NCBI GenBank assembly: GCA_002393705.1
Contig: DGTH01000129.1
Location: forward strand, 1 to 10,084
Direction of reading: 5' to 3'
From: Prevotella sp. UBA4341
GTDB taxonomy: Bacteria > Bacteroidota > Bacteroidia > Bacteroidales > Bacteroidaceae
Length of the DNA: 10,084 nucleotides
Shown: positions 1 to 6,918 of the stretch, in pieces
Layout: each line of letters starts with the position of its first letter
How positions within the stretch are numbered: the stretch's first letter is position 1
Translations under genes and position numbers: made by a program
The notes under the pieces: model-generated
The model's input: only the letters and a program-made list of their open reading frames with translations
What the model was told of the DNA's origin: nothing
Databases searched by the model: none

Positions 1-492
1 GCCCACGAGGGTAAGACTTACCCTGCGGGACAGATGCTGGAGGTTATACGCCTGCTGGCAGCCCGCTACCCGAAGGCCCGCCTGTTACTCTTCGGACGCG
101 GAGGGCGCGAGGAGCAGTACTTCCCCCACTGGTGTCACGACGTGCCGCAGTGCATCAACGTCAGTTTCTACACCGAAACGATACGCGAAGAGCTCATCCT
201 GATGAGTCATCTTGACGTCATGCTCTCCATGGACTCTGCCAACATGCACTTAGCGTCACTCACGGCAACCCCCGTTGTCAGTGTTTGGGGAGCTACTCAC
301 CCGTATGCCGGATTCATGGGCTACGGACAGTCTGAAATTAACGCCGTTCAGCTCGACATGGCCTGCCGGCCGTGCAGCGTGTTCGGGCAGAAGCCCTGCT
401 TCCGTGGCGACTATGCCTGCATGACAGGTATTAAACCGGAAGAGATAGTAGAAAAAGTTAATCAAGTTTTACAAACCAAAAAGCAAGAATGA
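1..492 (+). CDS. Glycosyltransferase family 9 (heptosyltransferase-like), C-terminal part
   Basis: This is the 3' part of a gene that begins before the window; 163 codons are visible, in frame from base 1. GT9 enzymes move a sugar from a nucleotide donor onto lipopolysaccharide core or a related surface glycan at the cytoplasmic face of the inner membrane. Visible family marks are the opening [11 protein letters not shown] stretch, the donor-site block [24 protein letters not shown] (shown here as two overlapping parts: [12 protein letters not shown] and [10 protein letters not shown]), and a C-terminal cysteine-rich block with CRPC, PC and AC, which I recall from Bacteroidetes GT9 proteins. 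The rest resembles the normal second Rossmann-like domain, so nothing suggests decay. The stop codon overlaps the start of the rubredoxin gene, so the two are probably co-transcribed. The acceptor sugar cannot be read from the sequence. Confidence 0.88.
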   Translation, partial: AHEGKTYPAGQMLEVIRLLAARYPKARLLLFGRGGREEQYFPHWCHDVPQCINVSFYTETIREELILMSHLDVMLSMDSANMHLASLTATPVVSVWGATHPYAGFMGYGQSEINAVQLDMACRPCSVFGQKPCFRGDYACMTGIKPEEIVEKVNQVLQTKKQE

Positions 493-650
493 TGAAAAAG
501 TATGTTTGCAACGTTTGCGGCTACGTCTATGACCCCGCCGTAGGAGACCCCGACAGTGGCATTGCGCCAGGTACAGCATTTGAAGACATTCCCGAAGACT
601 GGGTGTGCCCGGTCTGCGGAGTCGGCAAGGACGATTTCTCTGAGGAGTAA
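489..650 (+). CDS. Rubredoxin
   Basis: A 53-residue protein (52 if the second ATG at 492 is used) with the whole rubredoxin pattern. It has CNVC near the N-terminus (Cys7 and Cys10) and CPVC near the C-terminus (Cys40 and Cys43), giving four sulfur ligands for one iron. Between them is the typical [20 protein letters not shown] segment, followed by [11 protein letters not shown]. Length matches the family (about 52-54 residues). Rubredoxins are small cytoplasmic electron carriers, in anaerobes often feeding oxygen- or peroxide-detoxifying enzymes such as rubrerythrin; the partner here is unknown. The start codon overlaps the stop of the upstream glycosyltransferase (ATGA), which suggests translational coupling. 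The 3' end faces the methyltransferase gene with only 8 bp between stop codons. Confidence 0.95.
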   Translation: MMKKYVCNVCGYVYDPAVGDPDSGIAPGTAFEDIPEDWVCPVCGVGKDDFSEE

Positions 651-658
651 CAAAAATC

Positions 659-1201
659 TCAGCGGTCATAAATCATTTGGGAGGCAAACTCCCAAATGAT
701 GATGCCCGCTGTTACGCTGACGTTCATGGAGTGTTTGGTGCCTAACTGAGGAATTTCCAGACAGCCGTCGGCAGCGTTGACCACCTCCTGGTGGACACCT
801 TTTACCTCGTTACCTAATACTACGGCATACTTCTTGGCTTTCTCTGCCTTAAAGGCCGGCAGCTTCGTGGAGTGCTCTACCTGCTCCACGGCCAGCACCT
901 CGTAGCCTTCGGCCTTCAGCGACGTGACAGCCTCGAGAGCCGTCGCGTAGTACGTCCAGCTGACAGCGTCCTCGGCTCCTAATGCCGTCTTGTGTATCTC
1001 TGTTGCGGGGGGAGTCTGGCAAATGCCGCATAAGACCAGGCTTTCCACACGGAAAGCGTCACACGTACGGAACACGCTACCCACGTTGTACATGGAGCGT
1101 ACGTCGTCAAGCACCACTACTAATGGCAGCTTCTCGGCCTCGCGGAATTGCTCTATCGTGAGGCGTTCCATCTCTATAGTCCTGATTTTCTTTCTCTCCA
1201 T
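659..1201 (-). CDS. SpoU/TrmH-family RNA 2'-O-methyltransferase
   Basis: A 180-residue SPOUT-fold enzyme that transfers a methyl group from S-adenosylmethionine to a ribose 2'-OH of tRNA or rRNA. Motif 1 is LDDVRSMYNVGSVFRTCDAF (residues 31-50, with Asn39 and catalytic-type Arg45). Motif 2 is VVLGNEVKG (about 127-135). Motif 3 is IPQLGTKHSMNVS (150-162). Together these form the trefoil-knot cofactor site. It is a short, single-domain form without an N-terminal RNA-binding domain. I chose the ATG at 1201 because the protein then begins MERKKIRTIEMERLT, like Bacteroidetes relatives, and starts 7 bp after the HTCS stop. An in-frame ATG at 1240 would overlap the HTCS, and one at 1171 is also possible. 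It probably lies in the HTCS transcript. The exact nucleotide target cannot be assigned. Confidence 0.92.
   Translation of the reverse strand: MERKKIRTIEMERLTIEQFREAEKLPLVVVLDDVRSMYNVGSVFRTCDAFRVESLVLCGICQTPPATEIHKTALGAEDAVSWTYYATALEAVTSLKAEGYEVLAVEQVEHSTKLPAFKAEKAKKYAVVLGNEVKGVHQEVVNAADGCLEIPQLGTKHSMNVSVTAGIIIWEFASQMIYDR
672..700. terminator. Perfect 12 bp inverted repeat at a convergent gene end
   Basis: ATCATTTGGGAG (672-683) and CTCCCAAATGAT (689-700) are perfectly complementary around a 5-base loop. The hairpin starts 21 bases after the rubredoxin stop and lies inside the last codons of the converging methyltransferase gene (residues around WEFASQMI). It is placed to end or protect the glycosyltransferase-rubredoxin transcript. 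No T-run directly follows it on the plus strand. On the minus strand a five-T run (652-656) begins 15 bases past the stem. It is therefore not a textbook intrinsic terminator, and terminator function is an inference. Confidence 0.4.
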
Positions 1202-1208
1202 AGGGTTC

Positions 1209-4200
1209 TTAGTTTTGTTCCTCCTGCAAATCCTCTTCATCCATTTCTTCGGGCTTCTTACCGTATTCGCTCATATAGTCGCGCGGGGAGAGGCCGTAGA
1301 AACGCTTGAAGGTAGTAGAGAAGGAGGCGGAGTTGCTGAAGCCGCAGGCATACATCACCTCGGTAATGTTCATGCTCTGGTTCGTTAAGAGCTGGGCAGC
1401 CTTCTTCAGTCGGATGTTGCGTATGAAGTCGTGGGGAGTCTGTCCGGTCAGCTCCTTCATCTTGCGGTGCAGGTGAACACGGCTGATGCCCACCTCGTCG
1501 GCTATGACGTCAACGCTGAGGTCGCTGTTGTTCAGGTTCTTGTTGATGACGTTCATGATGCGCTCTAACAGGCGTTCGTCAGGCGACTTGAGGTAAACAT
1601 CGTCCAACTGCTCCTCCAGCTTGTCGTTACGCCCATATTTTAATTGCAGCATGCGGTGGGTGGTGAGCAGGTTGACCACTGTGCGGCGCAGAATGTCCAT
1701 GTTGAAGGGCTTGACGATGTAGGCATCGGCTCCGGTCTCAAGCCCCTGTAGCTGGTCTTCGTCGCGGTTTTTGGCGGTGAGCAGCACGACGGGAATGTGG
1801 CTGGTCGTGGGGCTGGTCTTGATGCGTGTGCAGAGGGTGTTGCCGTCCATTTCGGGCATCATGATGTCGCTGATGACGAGGTCAGGCAGCGAGCGCAACA
1901 CTTCGGCCAGTCCTTCGCGCCCGTCGGGACAGCCCGTAACGTCGTAGTCGCCGGAGAATTCGCTGACCAGGTAATCGCGTATTTCAACATCGTCCTCAAC
2001 GATGACGAGTCGCTGTCGGGAGGAAGGCCGGAATGAAGGTAAGGGCTGCGGTGCCTCAGTGTTCTCTGGTTCGTCTGCCACGTTGAGCATGCTGTCCATG
2101 ACGGGAGCGGGTTCTGGGTCCTCGGTCGTTTGTTGCATTTCCTCTTCTTTCAGGTGGGCATTACCCAGAGGAATGGTGACTACAAATTCGCAGCCGTGAC
2201 CGTCGGCATTGTTATGGGCCGTGATGGTACCGTGGTGCAGCTCAACAAGGGCACGCGTCAGGTCAAGGCCGATGCCGGTGCCCGTATGGCGGTTATTGCT
2301 GGCCGAGGAGGGTACCTGATAGAAGCGCTTGAAGATGTGCTCCAGCTGGTCGTCGGGTATGGCTTCGCCGTCGTCATAAATGACGATACGTGCCGACGTG
2401 TCGTCGTGGCTCAGCGTGATGCGTATGGTGCCGCCCGGGGGTGTAAACTTAAAGGCGTTCGACAGTATGTTGACCACGACCTTGTCAAAGTTGTCCCGGT
2501 CAATCCAGACAATCAGCTGGTCGGCATCGCTATCGAAGAGGAACTTCATGTTCTTCATCTTGGCTTGCTGGCTGAAGAGCGAGTAAATGTCGCTGACGAA
2601 GCCCACGAGGTCGGTCTGCTGCATGCGCAGCTGCATCTGGCCCTTGTCAATCTTCCTGAGGTCCATCATCTGGTTGATGAGTCCGAGTATGCGTTCCGCA
2701 TTGCGCCGCATGGTCTCATAGACGCTGCGCCGCTGAGGGTCTTTGTCTTGCTTCATGAGCGAGAGTAGCGGAGCCACGACGAGCGTCATAGGCGTACGTA
2801 TTTCGTGGCTGATGTTCATGAAGAAGCGCAGCTTGGCGTCGGCCATCTCCTCGGCGTGTATGTGCTCCTGCAGCCTGAGACTGTCGCGTTGCTTACGCTT
2901 CAGATTACGCAGGTAGAGCCATACCAAGGCTATGGCGGCCAGCACATAGACGATGTAGGCCAGGGTAGTGCGGTACCACGGGGCATGAATGGTAACCAGA
3001 AACTTGAGTTCTTCGGTTCGCACACCGTTACGCTCGGCCACGACGCTGAAGTGGTAGCTGCCGGGGGGCAGGTGCGTAATGGTAAGCTCGTTGATGCCGG
3101 CCTGCATGCGCGTCATGGGTTCGCCGTTGATGCTGTACAGATAGGATATGTGTTCCGGGTTGTCGTAAGTGAGCGTTGAGAACCGCATGGCAAAGGTGTT
3201 GTCGCTATGAGACAGGTTGAAACTGCGTGCCGCAATAACCGTAGTGTCGCATACTTGGTAACCGTCGGAAAGCGTGGTGCTGCCTACGGGTTCGTTATTG
3301 AGGATAAAGCTGACCAGTCGGACCTTGGCCTTCCACTCGACTTCGCCAATGTTTTCCGGCCTGAACCATGTGATGCCGCCCACGCCGCCGAAAATCATAA
3401 TGCCGCTCTGGGTGACGAACGAGGCTCCGTCGCTGAACTCGTTGCTCTGCAAACCGTTATCAACGAAGAAGCTGCGCGTGCGGCCAGTCTGCGGGTCGTA
3501 ACAGCAAAGACCGTGGTCGGTGGCTACCCAAAGCCTTCCCTTGTGGTCCTGCTCTATGGCTGCGATGCCGTTGTCAGCCAGACCGTCGTCGGCGGTGTAA
3601 CTGGTTAGTTTCTTCTTGAGTTGGTCGTAACACAGGAGTCCGTCGTTAGTGCCTATCCACAGCCGTCCGCCTAACTCAACAGCCACACGGCAGGGGGTGC
3701 CGTAGTTCAGACAGTTCTTGCCGAAGGTGCTCGTCCAACTGTCTTTCTCAATGTCATAGCAGCAGACGCCCATGGTGGTGGCCAGGTAGAGCCGTTTCTT
3801 GTCGGCCGAGAGGCTTATTTGCGAGATGTAGTCGTTGGTCAGGCTGTTCATCTGCGGATGGTCAGGAGCGTCAGCCTGCATGGTGTAGGCGTTAAGGGTC
3901 GCGGGTTGAAGGGTAGGGGGAATGCGCAACAGCCCTTGGCCCATGGTGGCCAGCCAGATGTCGCCCTTTGGGGTACATGCTATGCCGAAGACACTGCTGT
4001 TACCATACTGCGGAAACTTATGGTAAGACGAGCCTTGGGGGTCAATGTAGCCGAAGCCTTCGCCATAAGAACCCACCCAGATGCGCCCTGAGGCGTCTTC
4101 ACCAATACTCATAACGGTGGCAGGAAAAGCCTCTTTATAGTGCTTAATGAGTTGCAGGTGCTCGTTGTCAAGACAGTAGAGTCCGTCCTTGTCGGTACCT

Positions 4201-5273
4201 ATCCAGGTGCGCCCCTTGCTATCGACGATGGTGCTGATGACGCTGGCCTGTCCGATGAGGTTGCTTGCACCTAACTTATAGCCCATGTAGTTGAACCCCA
4301 TAGAGTTACCTGGCTGCATGTAGATGCCTTTCTGCAGGAGGCCTAACCAGATGTTGCCGCTGGCATCTTCGACAATGCTATACACCTTGCTCTTATTAAG
4401 GCTCACCTCGTGGCTGTAGTACGGATTATCCTCCAGCGCACCCGTCTTGGGCGAGTAGAGGGCCACGCCCTGACCGTCATAGCCTATCATGAGGCGACCG
4501 TCGCGCCGACAGTAAAGGGCCGAGATGTGGCGGTTGCCCGTTTGCTCCAGATGGCGGAATGCCGTGGTTCCTCGTTCGAGCACGTAGGCACCATGGTTTG
4601 ACGTGCCGGCATAGATATTACCGGCGGCATCCATGCAGAGGCGGCGAAGCGTGGTGCGCTCGTCGGTGCCACTGAAGTAAGCCTTGGTCTTCTTGCCGTC
4701 GTAGCAGAGCAGCCCTTGGTCGGTAGTGACTATCCAGATGTTACCCTCGGTGTCTTCCAGAAGGTCGTTAATGGTATGTACGTTACGCAGGGAGCCGTTC
4801 ACCTGGCGGGCGTGGGTGGGGTCGGTCAGTCGCAACAAGCCGTGACCCGACGTGCCGGCCAATATCTCGCCATTACGACGCAGCAGGAAACTGGTAATGT
4901 AACAACCCACCTTGCGGCCGTTGACATCGGTCACCTCTACATCCTGGAAGTGATTGCCGTCGAAGTTCTGCAGGGCGCCGTACATGCCCATATAGAACAG
5001 TCCGTCCTTGTCCTGAATCATGCAGTTCACGTAGTTGCTGGCCATGCCCAGGGTGGCATTGTGCTCTTTCTTGATGATTTGGAATTGGTAGCCGTCATAT
5101 CGGTTCAGCCCGTTTCGGGTAGCTACCCAAATAAAACCGTCGCGGTCCATATAGACCTGACTGGTGAAGCTACTCGACAACTGCTTGTCAGCGTCGAAGA
5201 GTTTTCCTGTCTGTGCCTGCATGGTAAAACAGGCGAAAAAAGCGAGTAAAGAGGTTAGAACTTTACACTTCAT
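1209..5273 (-). CDS. Hybrid two-component system (HTCS) PUL sensor-regulator
   Basis: A 1354-residue one-protein signalling system. After a signal peptide (MKCKVLTSLLAFFACFTMQAQ) come about 14 Reg_prop repeats such as DGFIWVATRNGL and GRLWIGTNDGL (residues about 25-645), i.e. two seven-bladed periplasmic propellers. Then follow a Y_Y_Y domain (about 680-750) and a membrane helix (about 769-788). The histidine kinase has phospho-acceptor His823 in NISHEIRTP, an N box NILSNAFKFTPPGG and a G2 box GTGIGL. A receiver domain (about 1087-1200) has Asp1136 in SDIMMPEMDG, and an AraC-type double HTH fills about 1234-1345. HTCS proteins bind oligosaccharides in the periplasm and activate PUL genes. The ATG at 5273 is preferred over 5312 because it puts the signal peptide at the N-terminus and has an A-rich upstream. 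An oddity is the kinase G1 box, DDGEA (967-971), where DxGxG is usual. It diverges from the GH5 gene; the ligand is unknown. Confidence 0.96.
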   Translation of the reverse strand: MKCKVLTSLLAFFACFTMQAQTGKLFDADKQLSSSFTSQVYMDRDGFIWVATRNGLNRYDGYQFQIIKKEHNATLGMASNYVNCMIQDKDGLFYMGMYGALQNFDGNHFQDVEVTDVNGRKVGCYITSFLLRRNGEILAGTSGHGLLRLTDPTHARQVNGSLRNVHTINDLLEDTEGNIWIVTTDQGLLCYDGKKTKAYFSGTDERTTLRRLCMDAAGNIYAGTSNHGAYVLERGTTAFRHLEQTGNRHISALYCRRDGRLMIGYDGQGVALYSPKTGALEDNPYYSHEVSLNKSKVYSIVEDASGNIWLGLLQKGIYMQPGNSMGFNYMGYKLGASNLIGQASVISTIVDSKGRTWIGTDKDGLYCLDNEHLQLIKHYKEAFPATVMSIGEDASGRIWVGSYGEGFGYIDPQGSSYHKFPQYGNSSVFGIACTPKGDIWLATMGQGLLRIPPTLQPATLNAYTMQADAPDHPQMNSLTNDYISQISLSADKKRLYLATTMGVCCYDIEKDSWTSTFGKNCLNYGTPCRVAVELGGRLWIGTNDGLLCYDQLKKKLTSYTADDGLADNGIAAIEQDHKGRLWVATDHGLCCYDPQTGRTRSFFVDNGLQSNEFSDGASFVTQSGIMIFGGVGGITWFRPENIGEVEWKAKVRLVSFILNNEPVGSTTLSDGYQVCDTTVIAARSFNLSHSDNTFAMRFSTLTYDNPEHISYLYSINGEPMTRMQAGINELTITHLPPGSYHFSVVAERNGVRTEELKFLVTIHAPWYRTTLAYIVYVLAAIALVWLYLRNLKRKQRDSLRLQEHIHAEEMADAKLRFFMNISHEIRTPMTLVVAPLLSLMKQDKDPQRRSVYETMRRNAERILGLINQMMDLRKIDKGQMQLRMQQTDLVGFVSDIYSLFSQQAKMKNMKFLFDSDADQLIVWIDRDNFDKVVVNILSNAFKFTPPGGTIRITLSHDDTSARIVIYDDGEAIPDDQLEHIFKRFYQVPSSASNNRHTGTGIGLDLTRALVELHHGTITAHNNADGHGCEFVVTIPLGNAHLKEEEMQQTTEDPEPAPVMDSMLNVADEPENTEAPQPLPSFRPSSRQRLVIVEDDVEIRDYLVSEFSGDYDVTGCPDGREGLAEVLRSLPDLVISDIMMPEMDGNTLCTRIKTSPTTSHIPVVLLTAKNRDEDQLQGLETGADAYIVKPFNMDILRRTVVNLLTTHRMLQLKYGRNDKLEEQLDDVYLKSPDERLLERIMNVINKNLNNSDLSVDVIADEVGISRVHLHRKMKELTGQTPHDFIRNIRLKKAAQLLTNQSMNITEVMYACGFSNSASFSTTFKRFYGLSPRDYMSEYGKKPEEMDEEDLQEEQN

Positions 5274-5300
5274 ATTTTTCGTTAGGTTACAAACACTTTG

Positions 5301-5331
5301 CAAAAATAGCACATTCCACCGTAACCACCAA
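5301..5331 (-). promoter_or_regulatory. Promoter of the HTCS gene
   Basis: Read on the minus strand, TATTTTTG (5308-5301) matches the Bacteroidetes -7 element TAnnTTTG. TTG (5331-5329) lies exactly 20 bp upstream as the -33 element. The -7 box is 27 bp from the chosen ATG at 5273, giving a short leader of roughly 20 bases. The -33 end sits 4 bp from the direct-repeat operator at 5336-5364, so the same site could affect HTCS expression. Confidence 0.6.
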
Positions 5332-5333
5332 AT

Positions 5334-5364
5334 TTATGTTACAAAAAGTAAACTTTATGCAACA
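5334..5364 (+). promoter_or_regulatory. Putative HTCS operator 1: 21 bp-phased direct repeat
   Basis: Half-sites ATGTTACA (5336-5343) and ATGCAACA (5357-5364) repeat in the same direction with a 21 bp period, two helical turns, as suits a dimeric AraC-type regulator. The 19-mer TTATGTTACAAAAAGTAAA (5334-5352) occurs identically at 6868-6886 before susC. The second half-site ends 30 bp before the GH5 -7 box. Assignment to the neighbouring HTCS is inferred from position, repetition and phasing. Confidence 0.65.
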
Positions 5365-5371
5365 ATTATTT

Positions 5372-5402
5372 TTGCTTTTATCCTATAATACCTGTAATTT
5401 TG
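5372..5402 (+). promoter_or_regulatory. Promoter P1 of the GH5 gene
   Basis: TTG (5372-5374), a 20 bp spacer, then TAATTTTG (5395-5402) matches TAnnTTTG. The core ATAATACCTGTAATTTTGCA (5385-5404) is 17/20 identical to the core before susC at 6919-6938, which supports P1 as the regulated promoter. The -33 TTG begins 8 bases after the last base of operator 1, where a bound activator could contact RNA polymerase. Transcription would begin near 5408, leaving a leader of about 100 bases. Confidence 0.65.
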
Positions 5403-5415
5403 CATCGTAATTTGT

Positions 5416-5446
5416 TTGTTTAGGTTAAATATAGTTAGTAGTTTTG
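5416..5446 (+). promoter_or_regulatory. Possible second promoter P2 of the GH5 gene
   Basis: TTG (5416-5418) followed after 20 bp by TAGTTTTG (5439-5446) also fits the Bacteroidetes promoter pattern. It has no counterpart before susC and lies in AT-rich DNA, where chance matches are likely. If used, transcription would begin just at the hairpin at 5451-5484. Confidence 0.3.
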
Positions 5447-5450
5447 GTAC

Positions 5451-5484
5451 GAATGGGGGGCCGACGTGAGTCATCCCCCTTTTC
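5451..5484 (+). other. G/C hairpin in the GH5 mRNA leader
   Basis: GGGGG (5456-5460) pairs with CCCCC (5475-5479). The stem extends outward by a G-U pair and GAA (5451-5453) with TTC (5482-5484), across one T-T mismatch, and inward by GAC (5463-5465) with GTC (5470-5472) around a GTGA loop. A pyrimidine-rich run with several T tracts follows (5480-5490). It resembles an attenuator or a leader stability element; its role is inferred. Confidence 0.45.
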
Positions 5485-5511
5485 TTTCTCCTAAAAACAA
5501 TAACTAAGACA

Positions 5512-6864
5512 ATGACCAATCAACATATATATATAATAATGTGTAAAACTATGTATTCTAAAAATTATCGCTTTTGGTGGAAATTTGTTTTTTTCTTTCC
5601 CCTCCTCGTCACTTCGTGCGGAGGCGATGACGTTTCGACGCCTGAACCCGCAACTCCTGTTCAGCCCGCCACGCCCGATGAACCCGACGAACCCAAGCAG
5701 CCCGACGTTCCTACGGCCGATTTCCTGCCGCTGCACGTGGAAGGGCGCTTTCTGGTAGATGAAAACGGCACGCGCAAGAACCTGCATGGCTTTGCCCAGA
5801 CCTACAGCCCGTGGTTTAACGAGCGGGGCATACGCTGGACAAACTATGACGTCAACGGCTGTTTGAGTTACAATCAGGGACTCATTGACCAGATTGTGGC
5901 TGCCGGATGGAAGATGTCGTTCGTACGTATTCACATGGACCCCTACTGGAGCAACACGCCGGGCCAGCAGACCACCGGCGAGAGCGACATTTCGGCTTTC
6001 TCGCTCAGTCGTTTTAAGCAGTATCTTGACGAAGTGTTTATCCCAATGGCAGAATATGCCATCAGTAAAAAGATGTATGTCGTGATGCGCCCGCCCGGCG
6101 TGTGTCCGGAGGTGGTAGCCATTAACGGCCCGTATCACAACTACCTGAAGCGCGTCTGGGACTATGTGGCCCAACACCCGAAGCTGAAAAACAACGGCTA
6201 CGTGCTTTTCGAGCTGGCCAACGAGCCTGTTCAGATATGCGATGACAATGGCAATCCGCTCGACAACTGGAACGGAGCTTTCGAAGATGCCCGTGGCCGG
6301 CAGCTGCAGCGCTTCATGCAGGACATTGTCAACGTTATTCGTGAAAAAGGCTGCAACAACATCCTGCTTGTTCCCGGCCTGCACTACCAGATGCTTTACA
6401 AGACTTTTGCCCGCTACCCCATTGAGGGCACGAACATCGGCTATGCCGTTCACTGCTATCCGGGGTGGTATAATAGTGGCGTGGAGGACAACGTCAGCGT
6501 GACCTATAATGAATTTAAGCAGGGCTGGGATGACCAGATAGGCCCCGTAGCCCGCATGGCTCCCGTAGTAGTAACCGAGATGGACTGGGCTCCGAAGAAG
6601 TACGATGCTTCTTGGGGTAAGGCCGTGACGGGTACAGCAGGCGGTACGGGCTTTGGTGCGAACTTCATGAAGATAGCCGACGAAACGGGCAACGTGAGCT
6701 GGCTGCTTTTTACCAGTCCGGAGTATCTGGCAAGGTATAACGATGCACTTCCTGACGGAAATGAGTTTCTTACCGATCCGGAGGCGTGTCCGCGTCCTGT
6801 CTATAGAAAATACCTGTATTACGCTTCTCAGGACTACGCAAACCTGATAAATTCAACGAATTAA
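5512..6864 (+). CDS. GH5-family glycoside hydrolase, surface lipoprotein
   Basis: A 450-residue secreted endo-glycanase candidate. The N-terminus ends in lipobox LVTSC, with lipidated Cys36 followed by GGDD, consistent with Bacteroidetes lipoproteins displayed on the cell surface. A Pro/Glu/Asp-rich linker (about 40-69) leads to a GH5 (beta/alpha)8 barrel (about 70-445). Visible GH5 marks are SFVRIHMD, LANEP with acid/base Glu238, VHCYPGW, VTEMDW with nucleophile Glu356, and the late Trp in NVSWLLFT. Members hydrolyse beta-linked glycans such as cellulose, mannan, xylan or xyloglucan with retention; I cannot fix the subfamily or substrate. In-frame ATGs at 5539 and 5551 are equally plausible starts, and 5551 gives the most compact signal peptide. 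It is the first gene of the PUL arm facing the HTCS, followed by susC after 134 bp that hold a second operator. Confidence 0.92.
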   Translation: MTNQHIYIIMCKTMYSKNYRFWWKFVFFFPLLVTSCGGDDVSTPEPATPVQPATPDEPDEPKQPDVPTADFLPLHVEGRFLVDENGTRKNLHGFAQTYSPWFNERGIRWTNYDVNGCLSYNQGLIDQIVAAGWKMSFVRIHMDPYWSNTPGQQTTGESDISAFSLSRFKQYLDEVFIPMAEYAISKKMYVVMRPPGVCPEVVAINGPYHNYLKRVWDYVAQHPKLKNNGYVLFELANEPVQICDDNGNPLDNWNGAFEDARGRQLQRFMQDIVNVIREKGCNNILLVPGLHYQMLYKTFARYPIEGTNIGYAVHCYPGWYNSGVEDNVSVTYNEFKQGWDDQIGPVARMAPVVVTEMDWAPKKYDASWGKAVTGTAGGTGFGANFMKIADETGNVSWLLFTSPEYLARYNDALPDGNEFLTDPEACPRPVYRKYLYYASQDYANLINSTN

Positions 6865-6867
6865 AAC

Positions 6868-6898
6868 TTATGTTACAAAAAGTAAAATCCATGTTACA
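6868..6898 (+). promoter_or_regulatory. Putative HTCS operator 2: 21 bp-phased direct repeat
   Basis: Two perfect ATGTTACA half-sites (6870-6877 and 6891-6898) occur with a 21 bp period. The site begins 3 bases after the GH5 stop codon. It shares an identical 19-mer with operator 1, and both half-sites here are the same octamer, so it may be the stronger site. It ends 30 bp before the susC -7 box, as operator 1 does before the GH5 box. Confidence 0.68.
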
Positions 6899-6918
6899 TT
6901 GAAGAAAAGGCAATAGAA

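Noticed and set aside
469..669. Minus-strand open frames over the rubredoxin gene
   Set aside because: The plus strand encodes a full rubredoxin with all four cysteines; the minus frames carry no motif.
2130..2768. 212-codon open frame antisense to the HTCS kinase region
   Set aside because: The HTCS frame is continuous here with all kinase boxes in place, and the antisense product looks like a reversed-codon shadow.
5523..5538. TA-rich tract (ATATATATATAATAAT) near the GH5 start
   Set aside because: A short low-complexity run within the AT-rich start region, with no clear separate function.
5491..6453. Long 320-codon open frame antisense to the GH5 gene
   Set aside because: The opposite strand encodes a coherent lipoprotein signal and GH5 catalytic motifs; the antisense product has no recognisable domain and its 3' end would cross the GH5 leader.
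5334..6898. The shared 19 bp sequence as ends of a mobile element or as CRISPR-like repeats
   Set aside because: The copies are direct, flank a native PUL enzyme with no transposase, occur only twice, and align with promoter boxes, which fits operators better.
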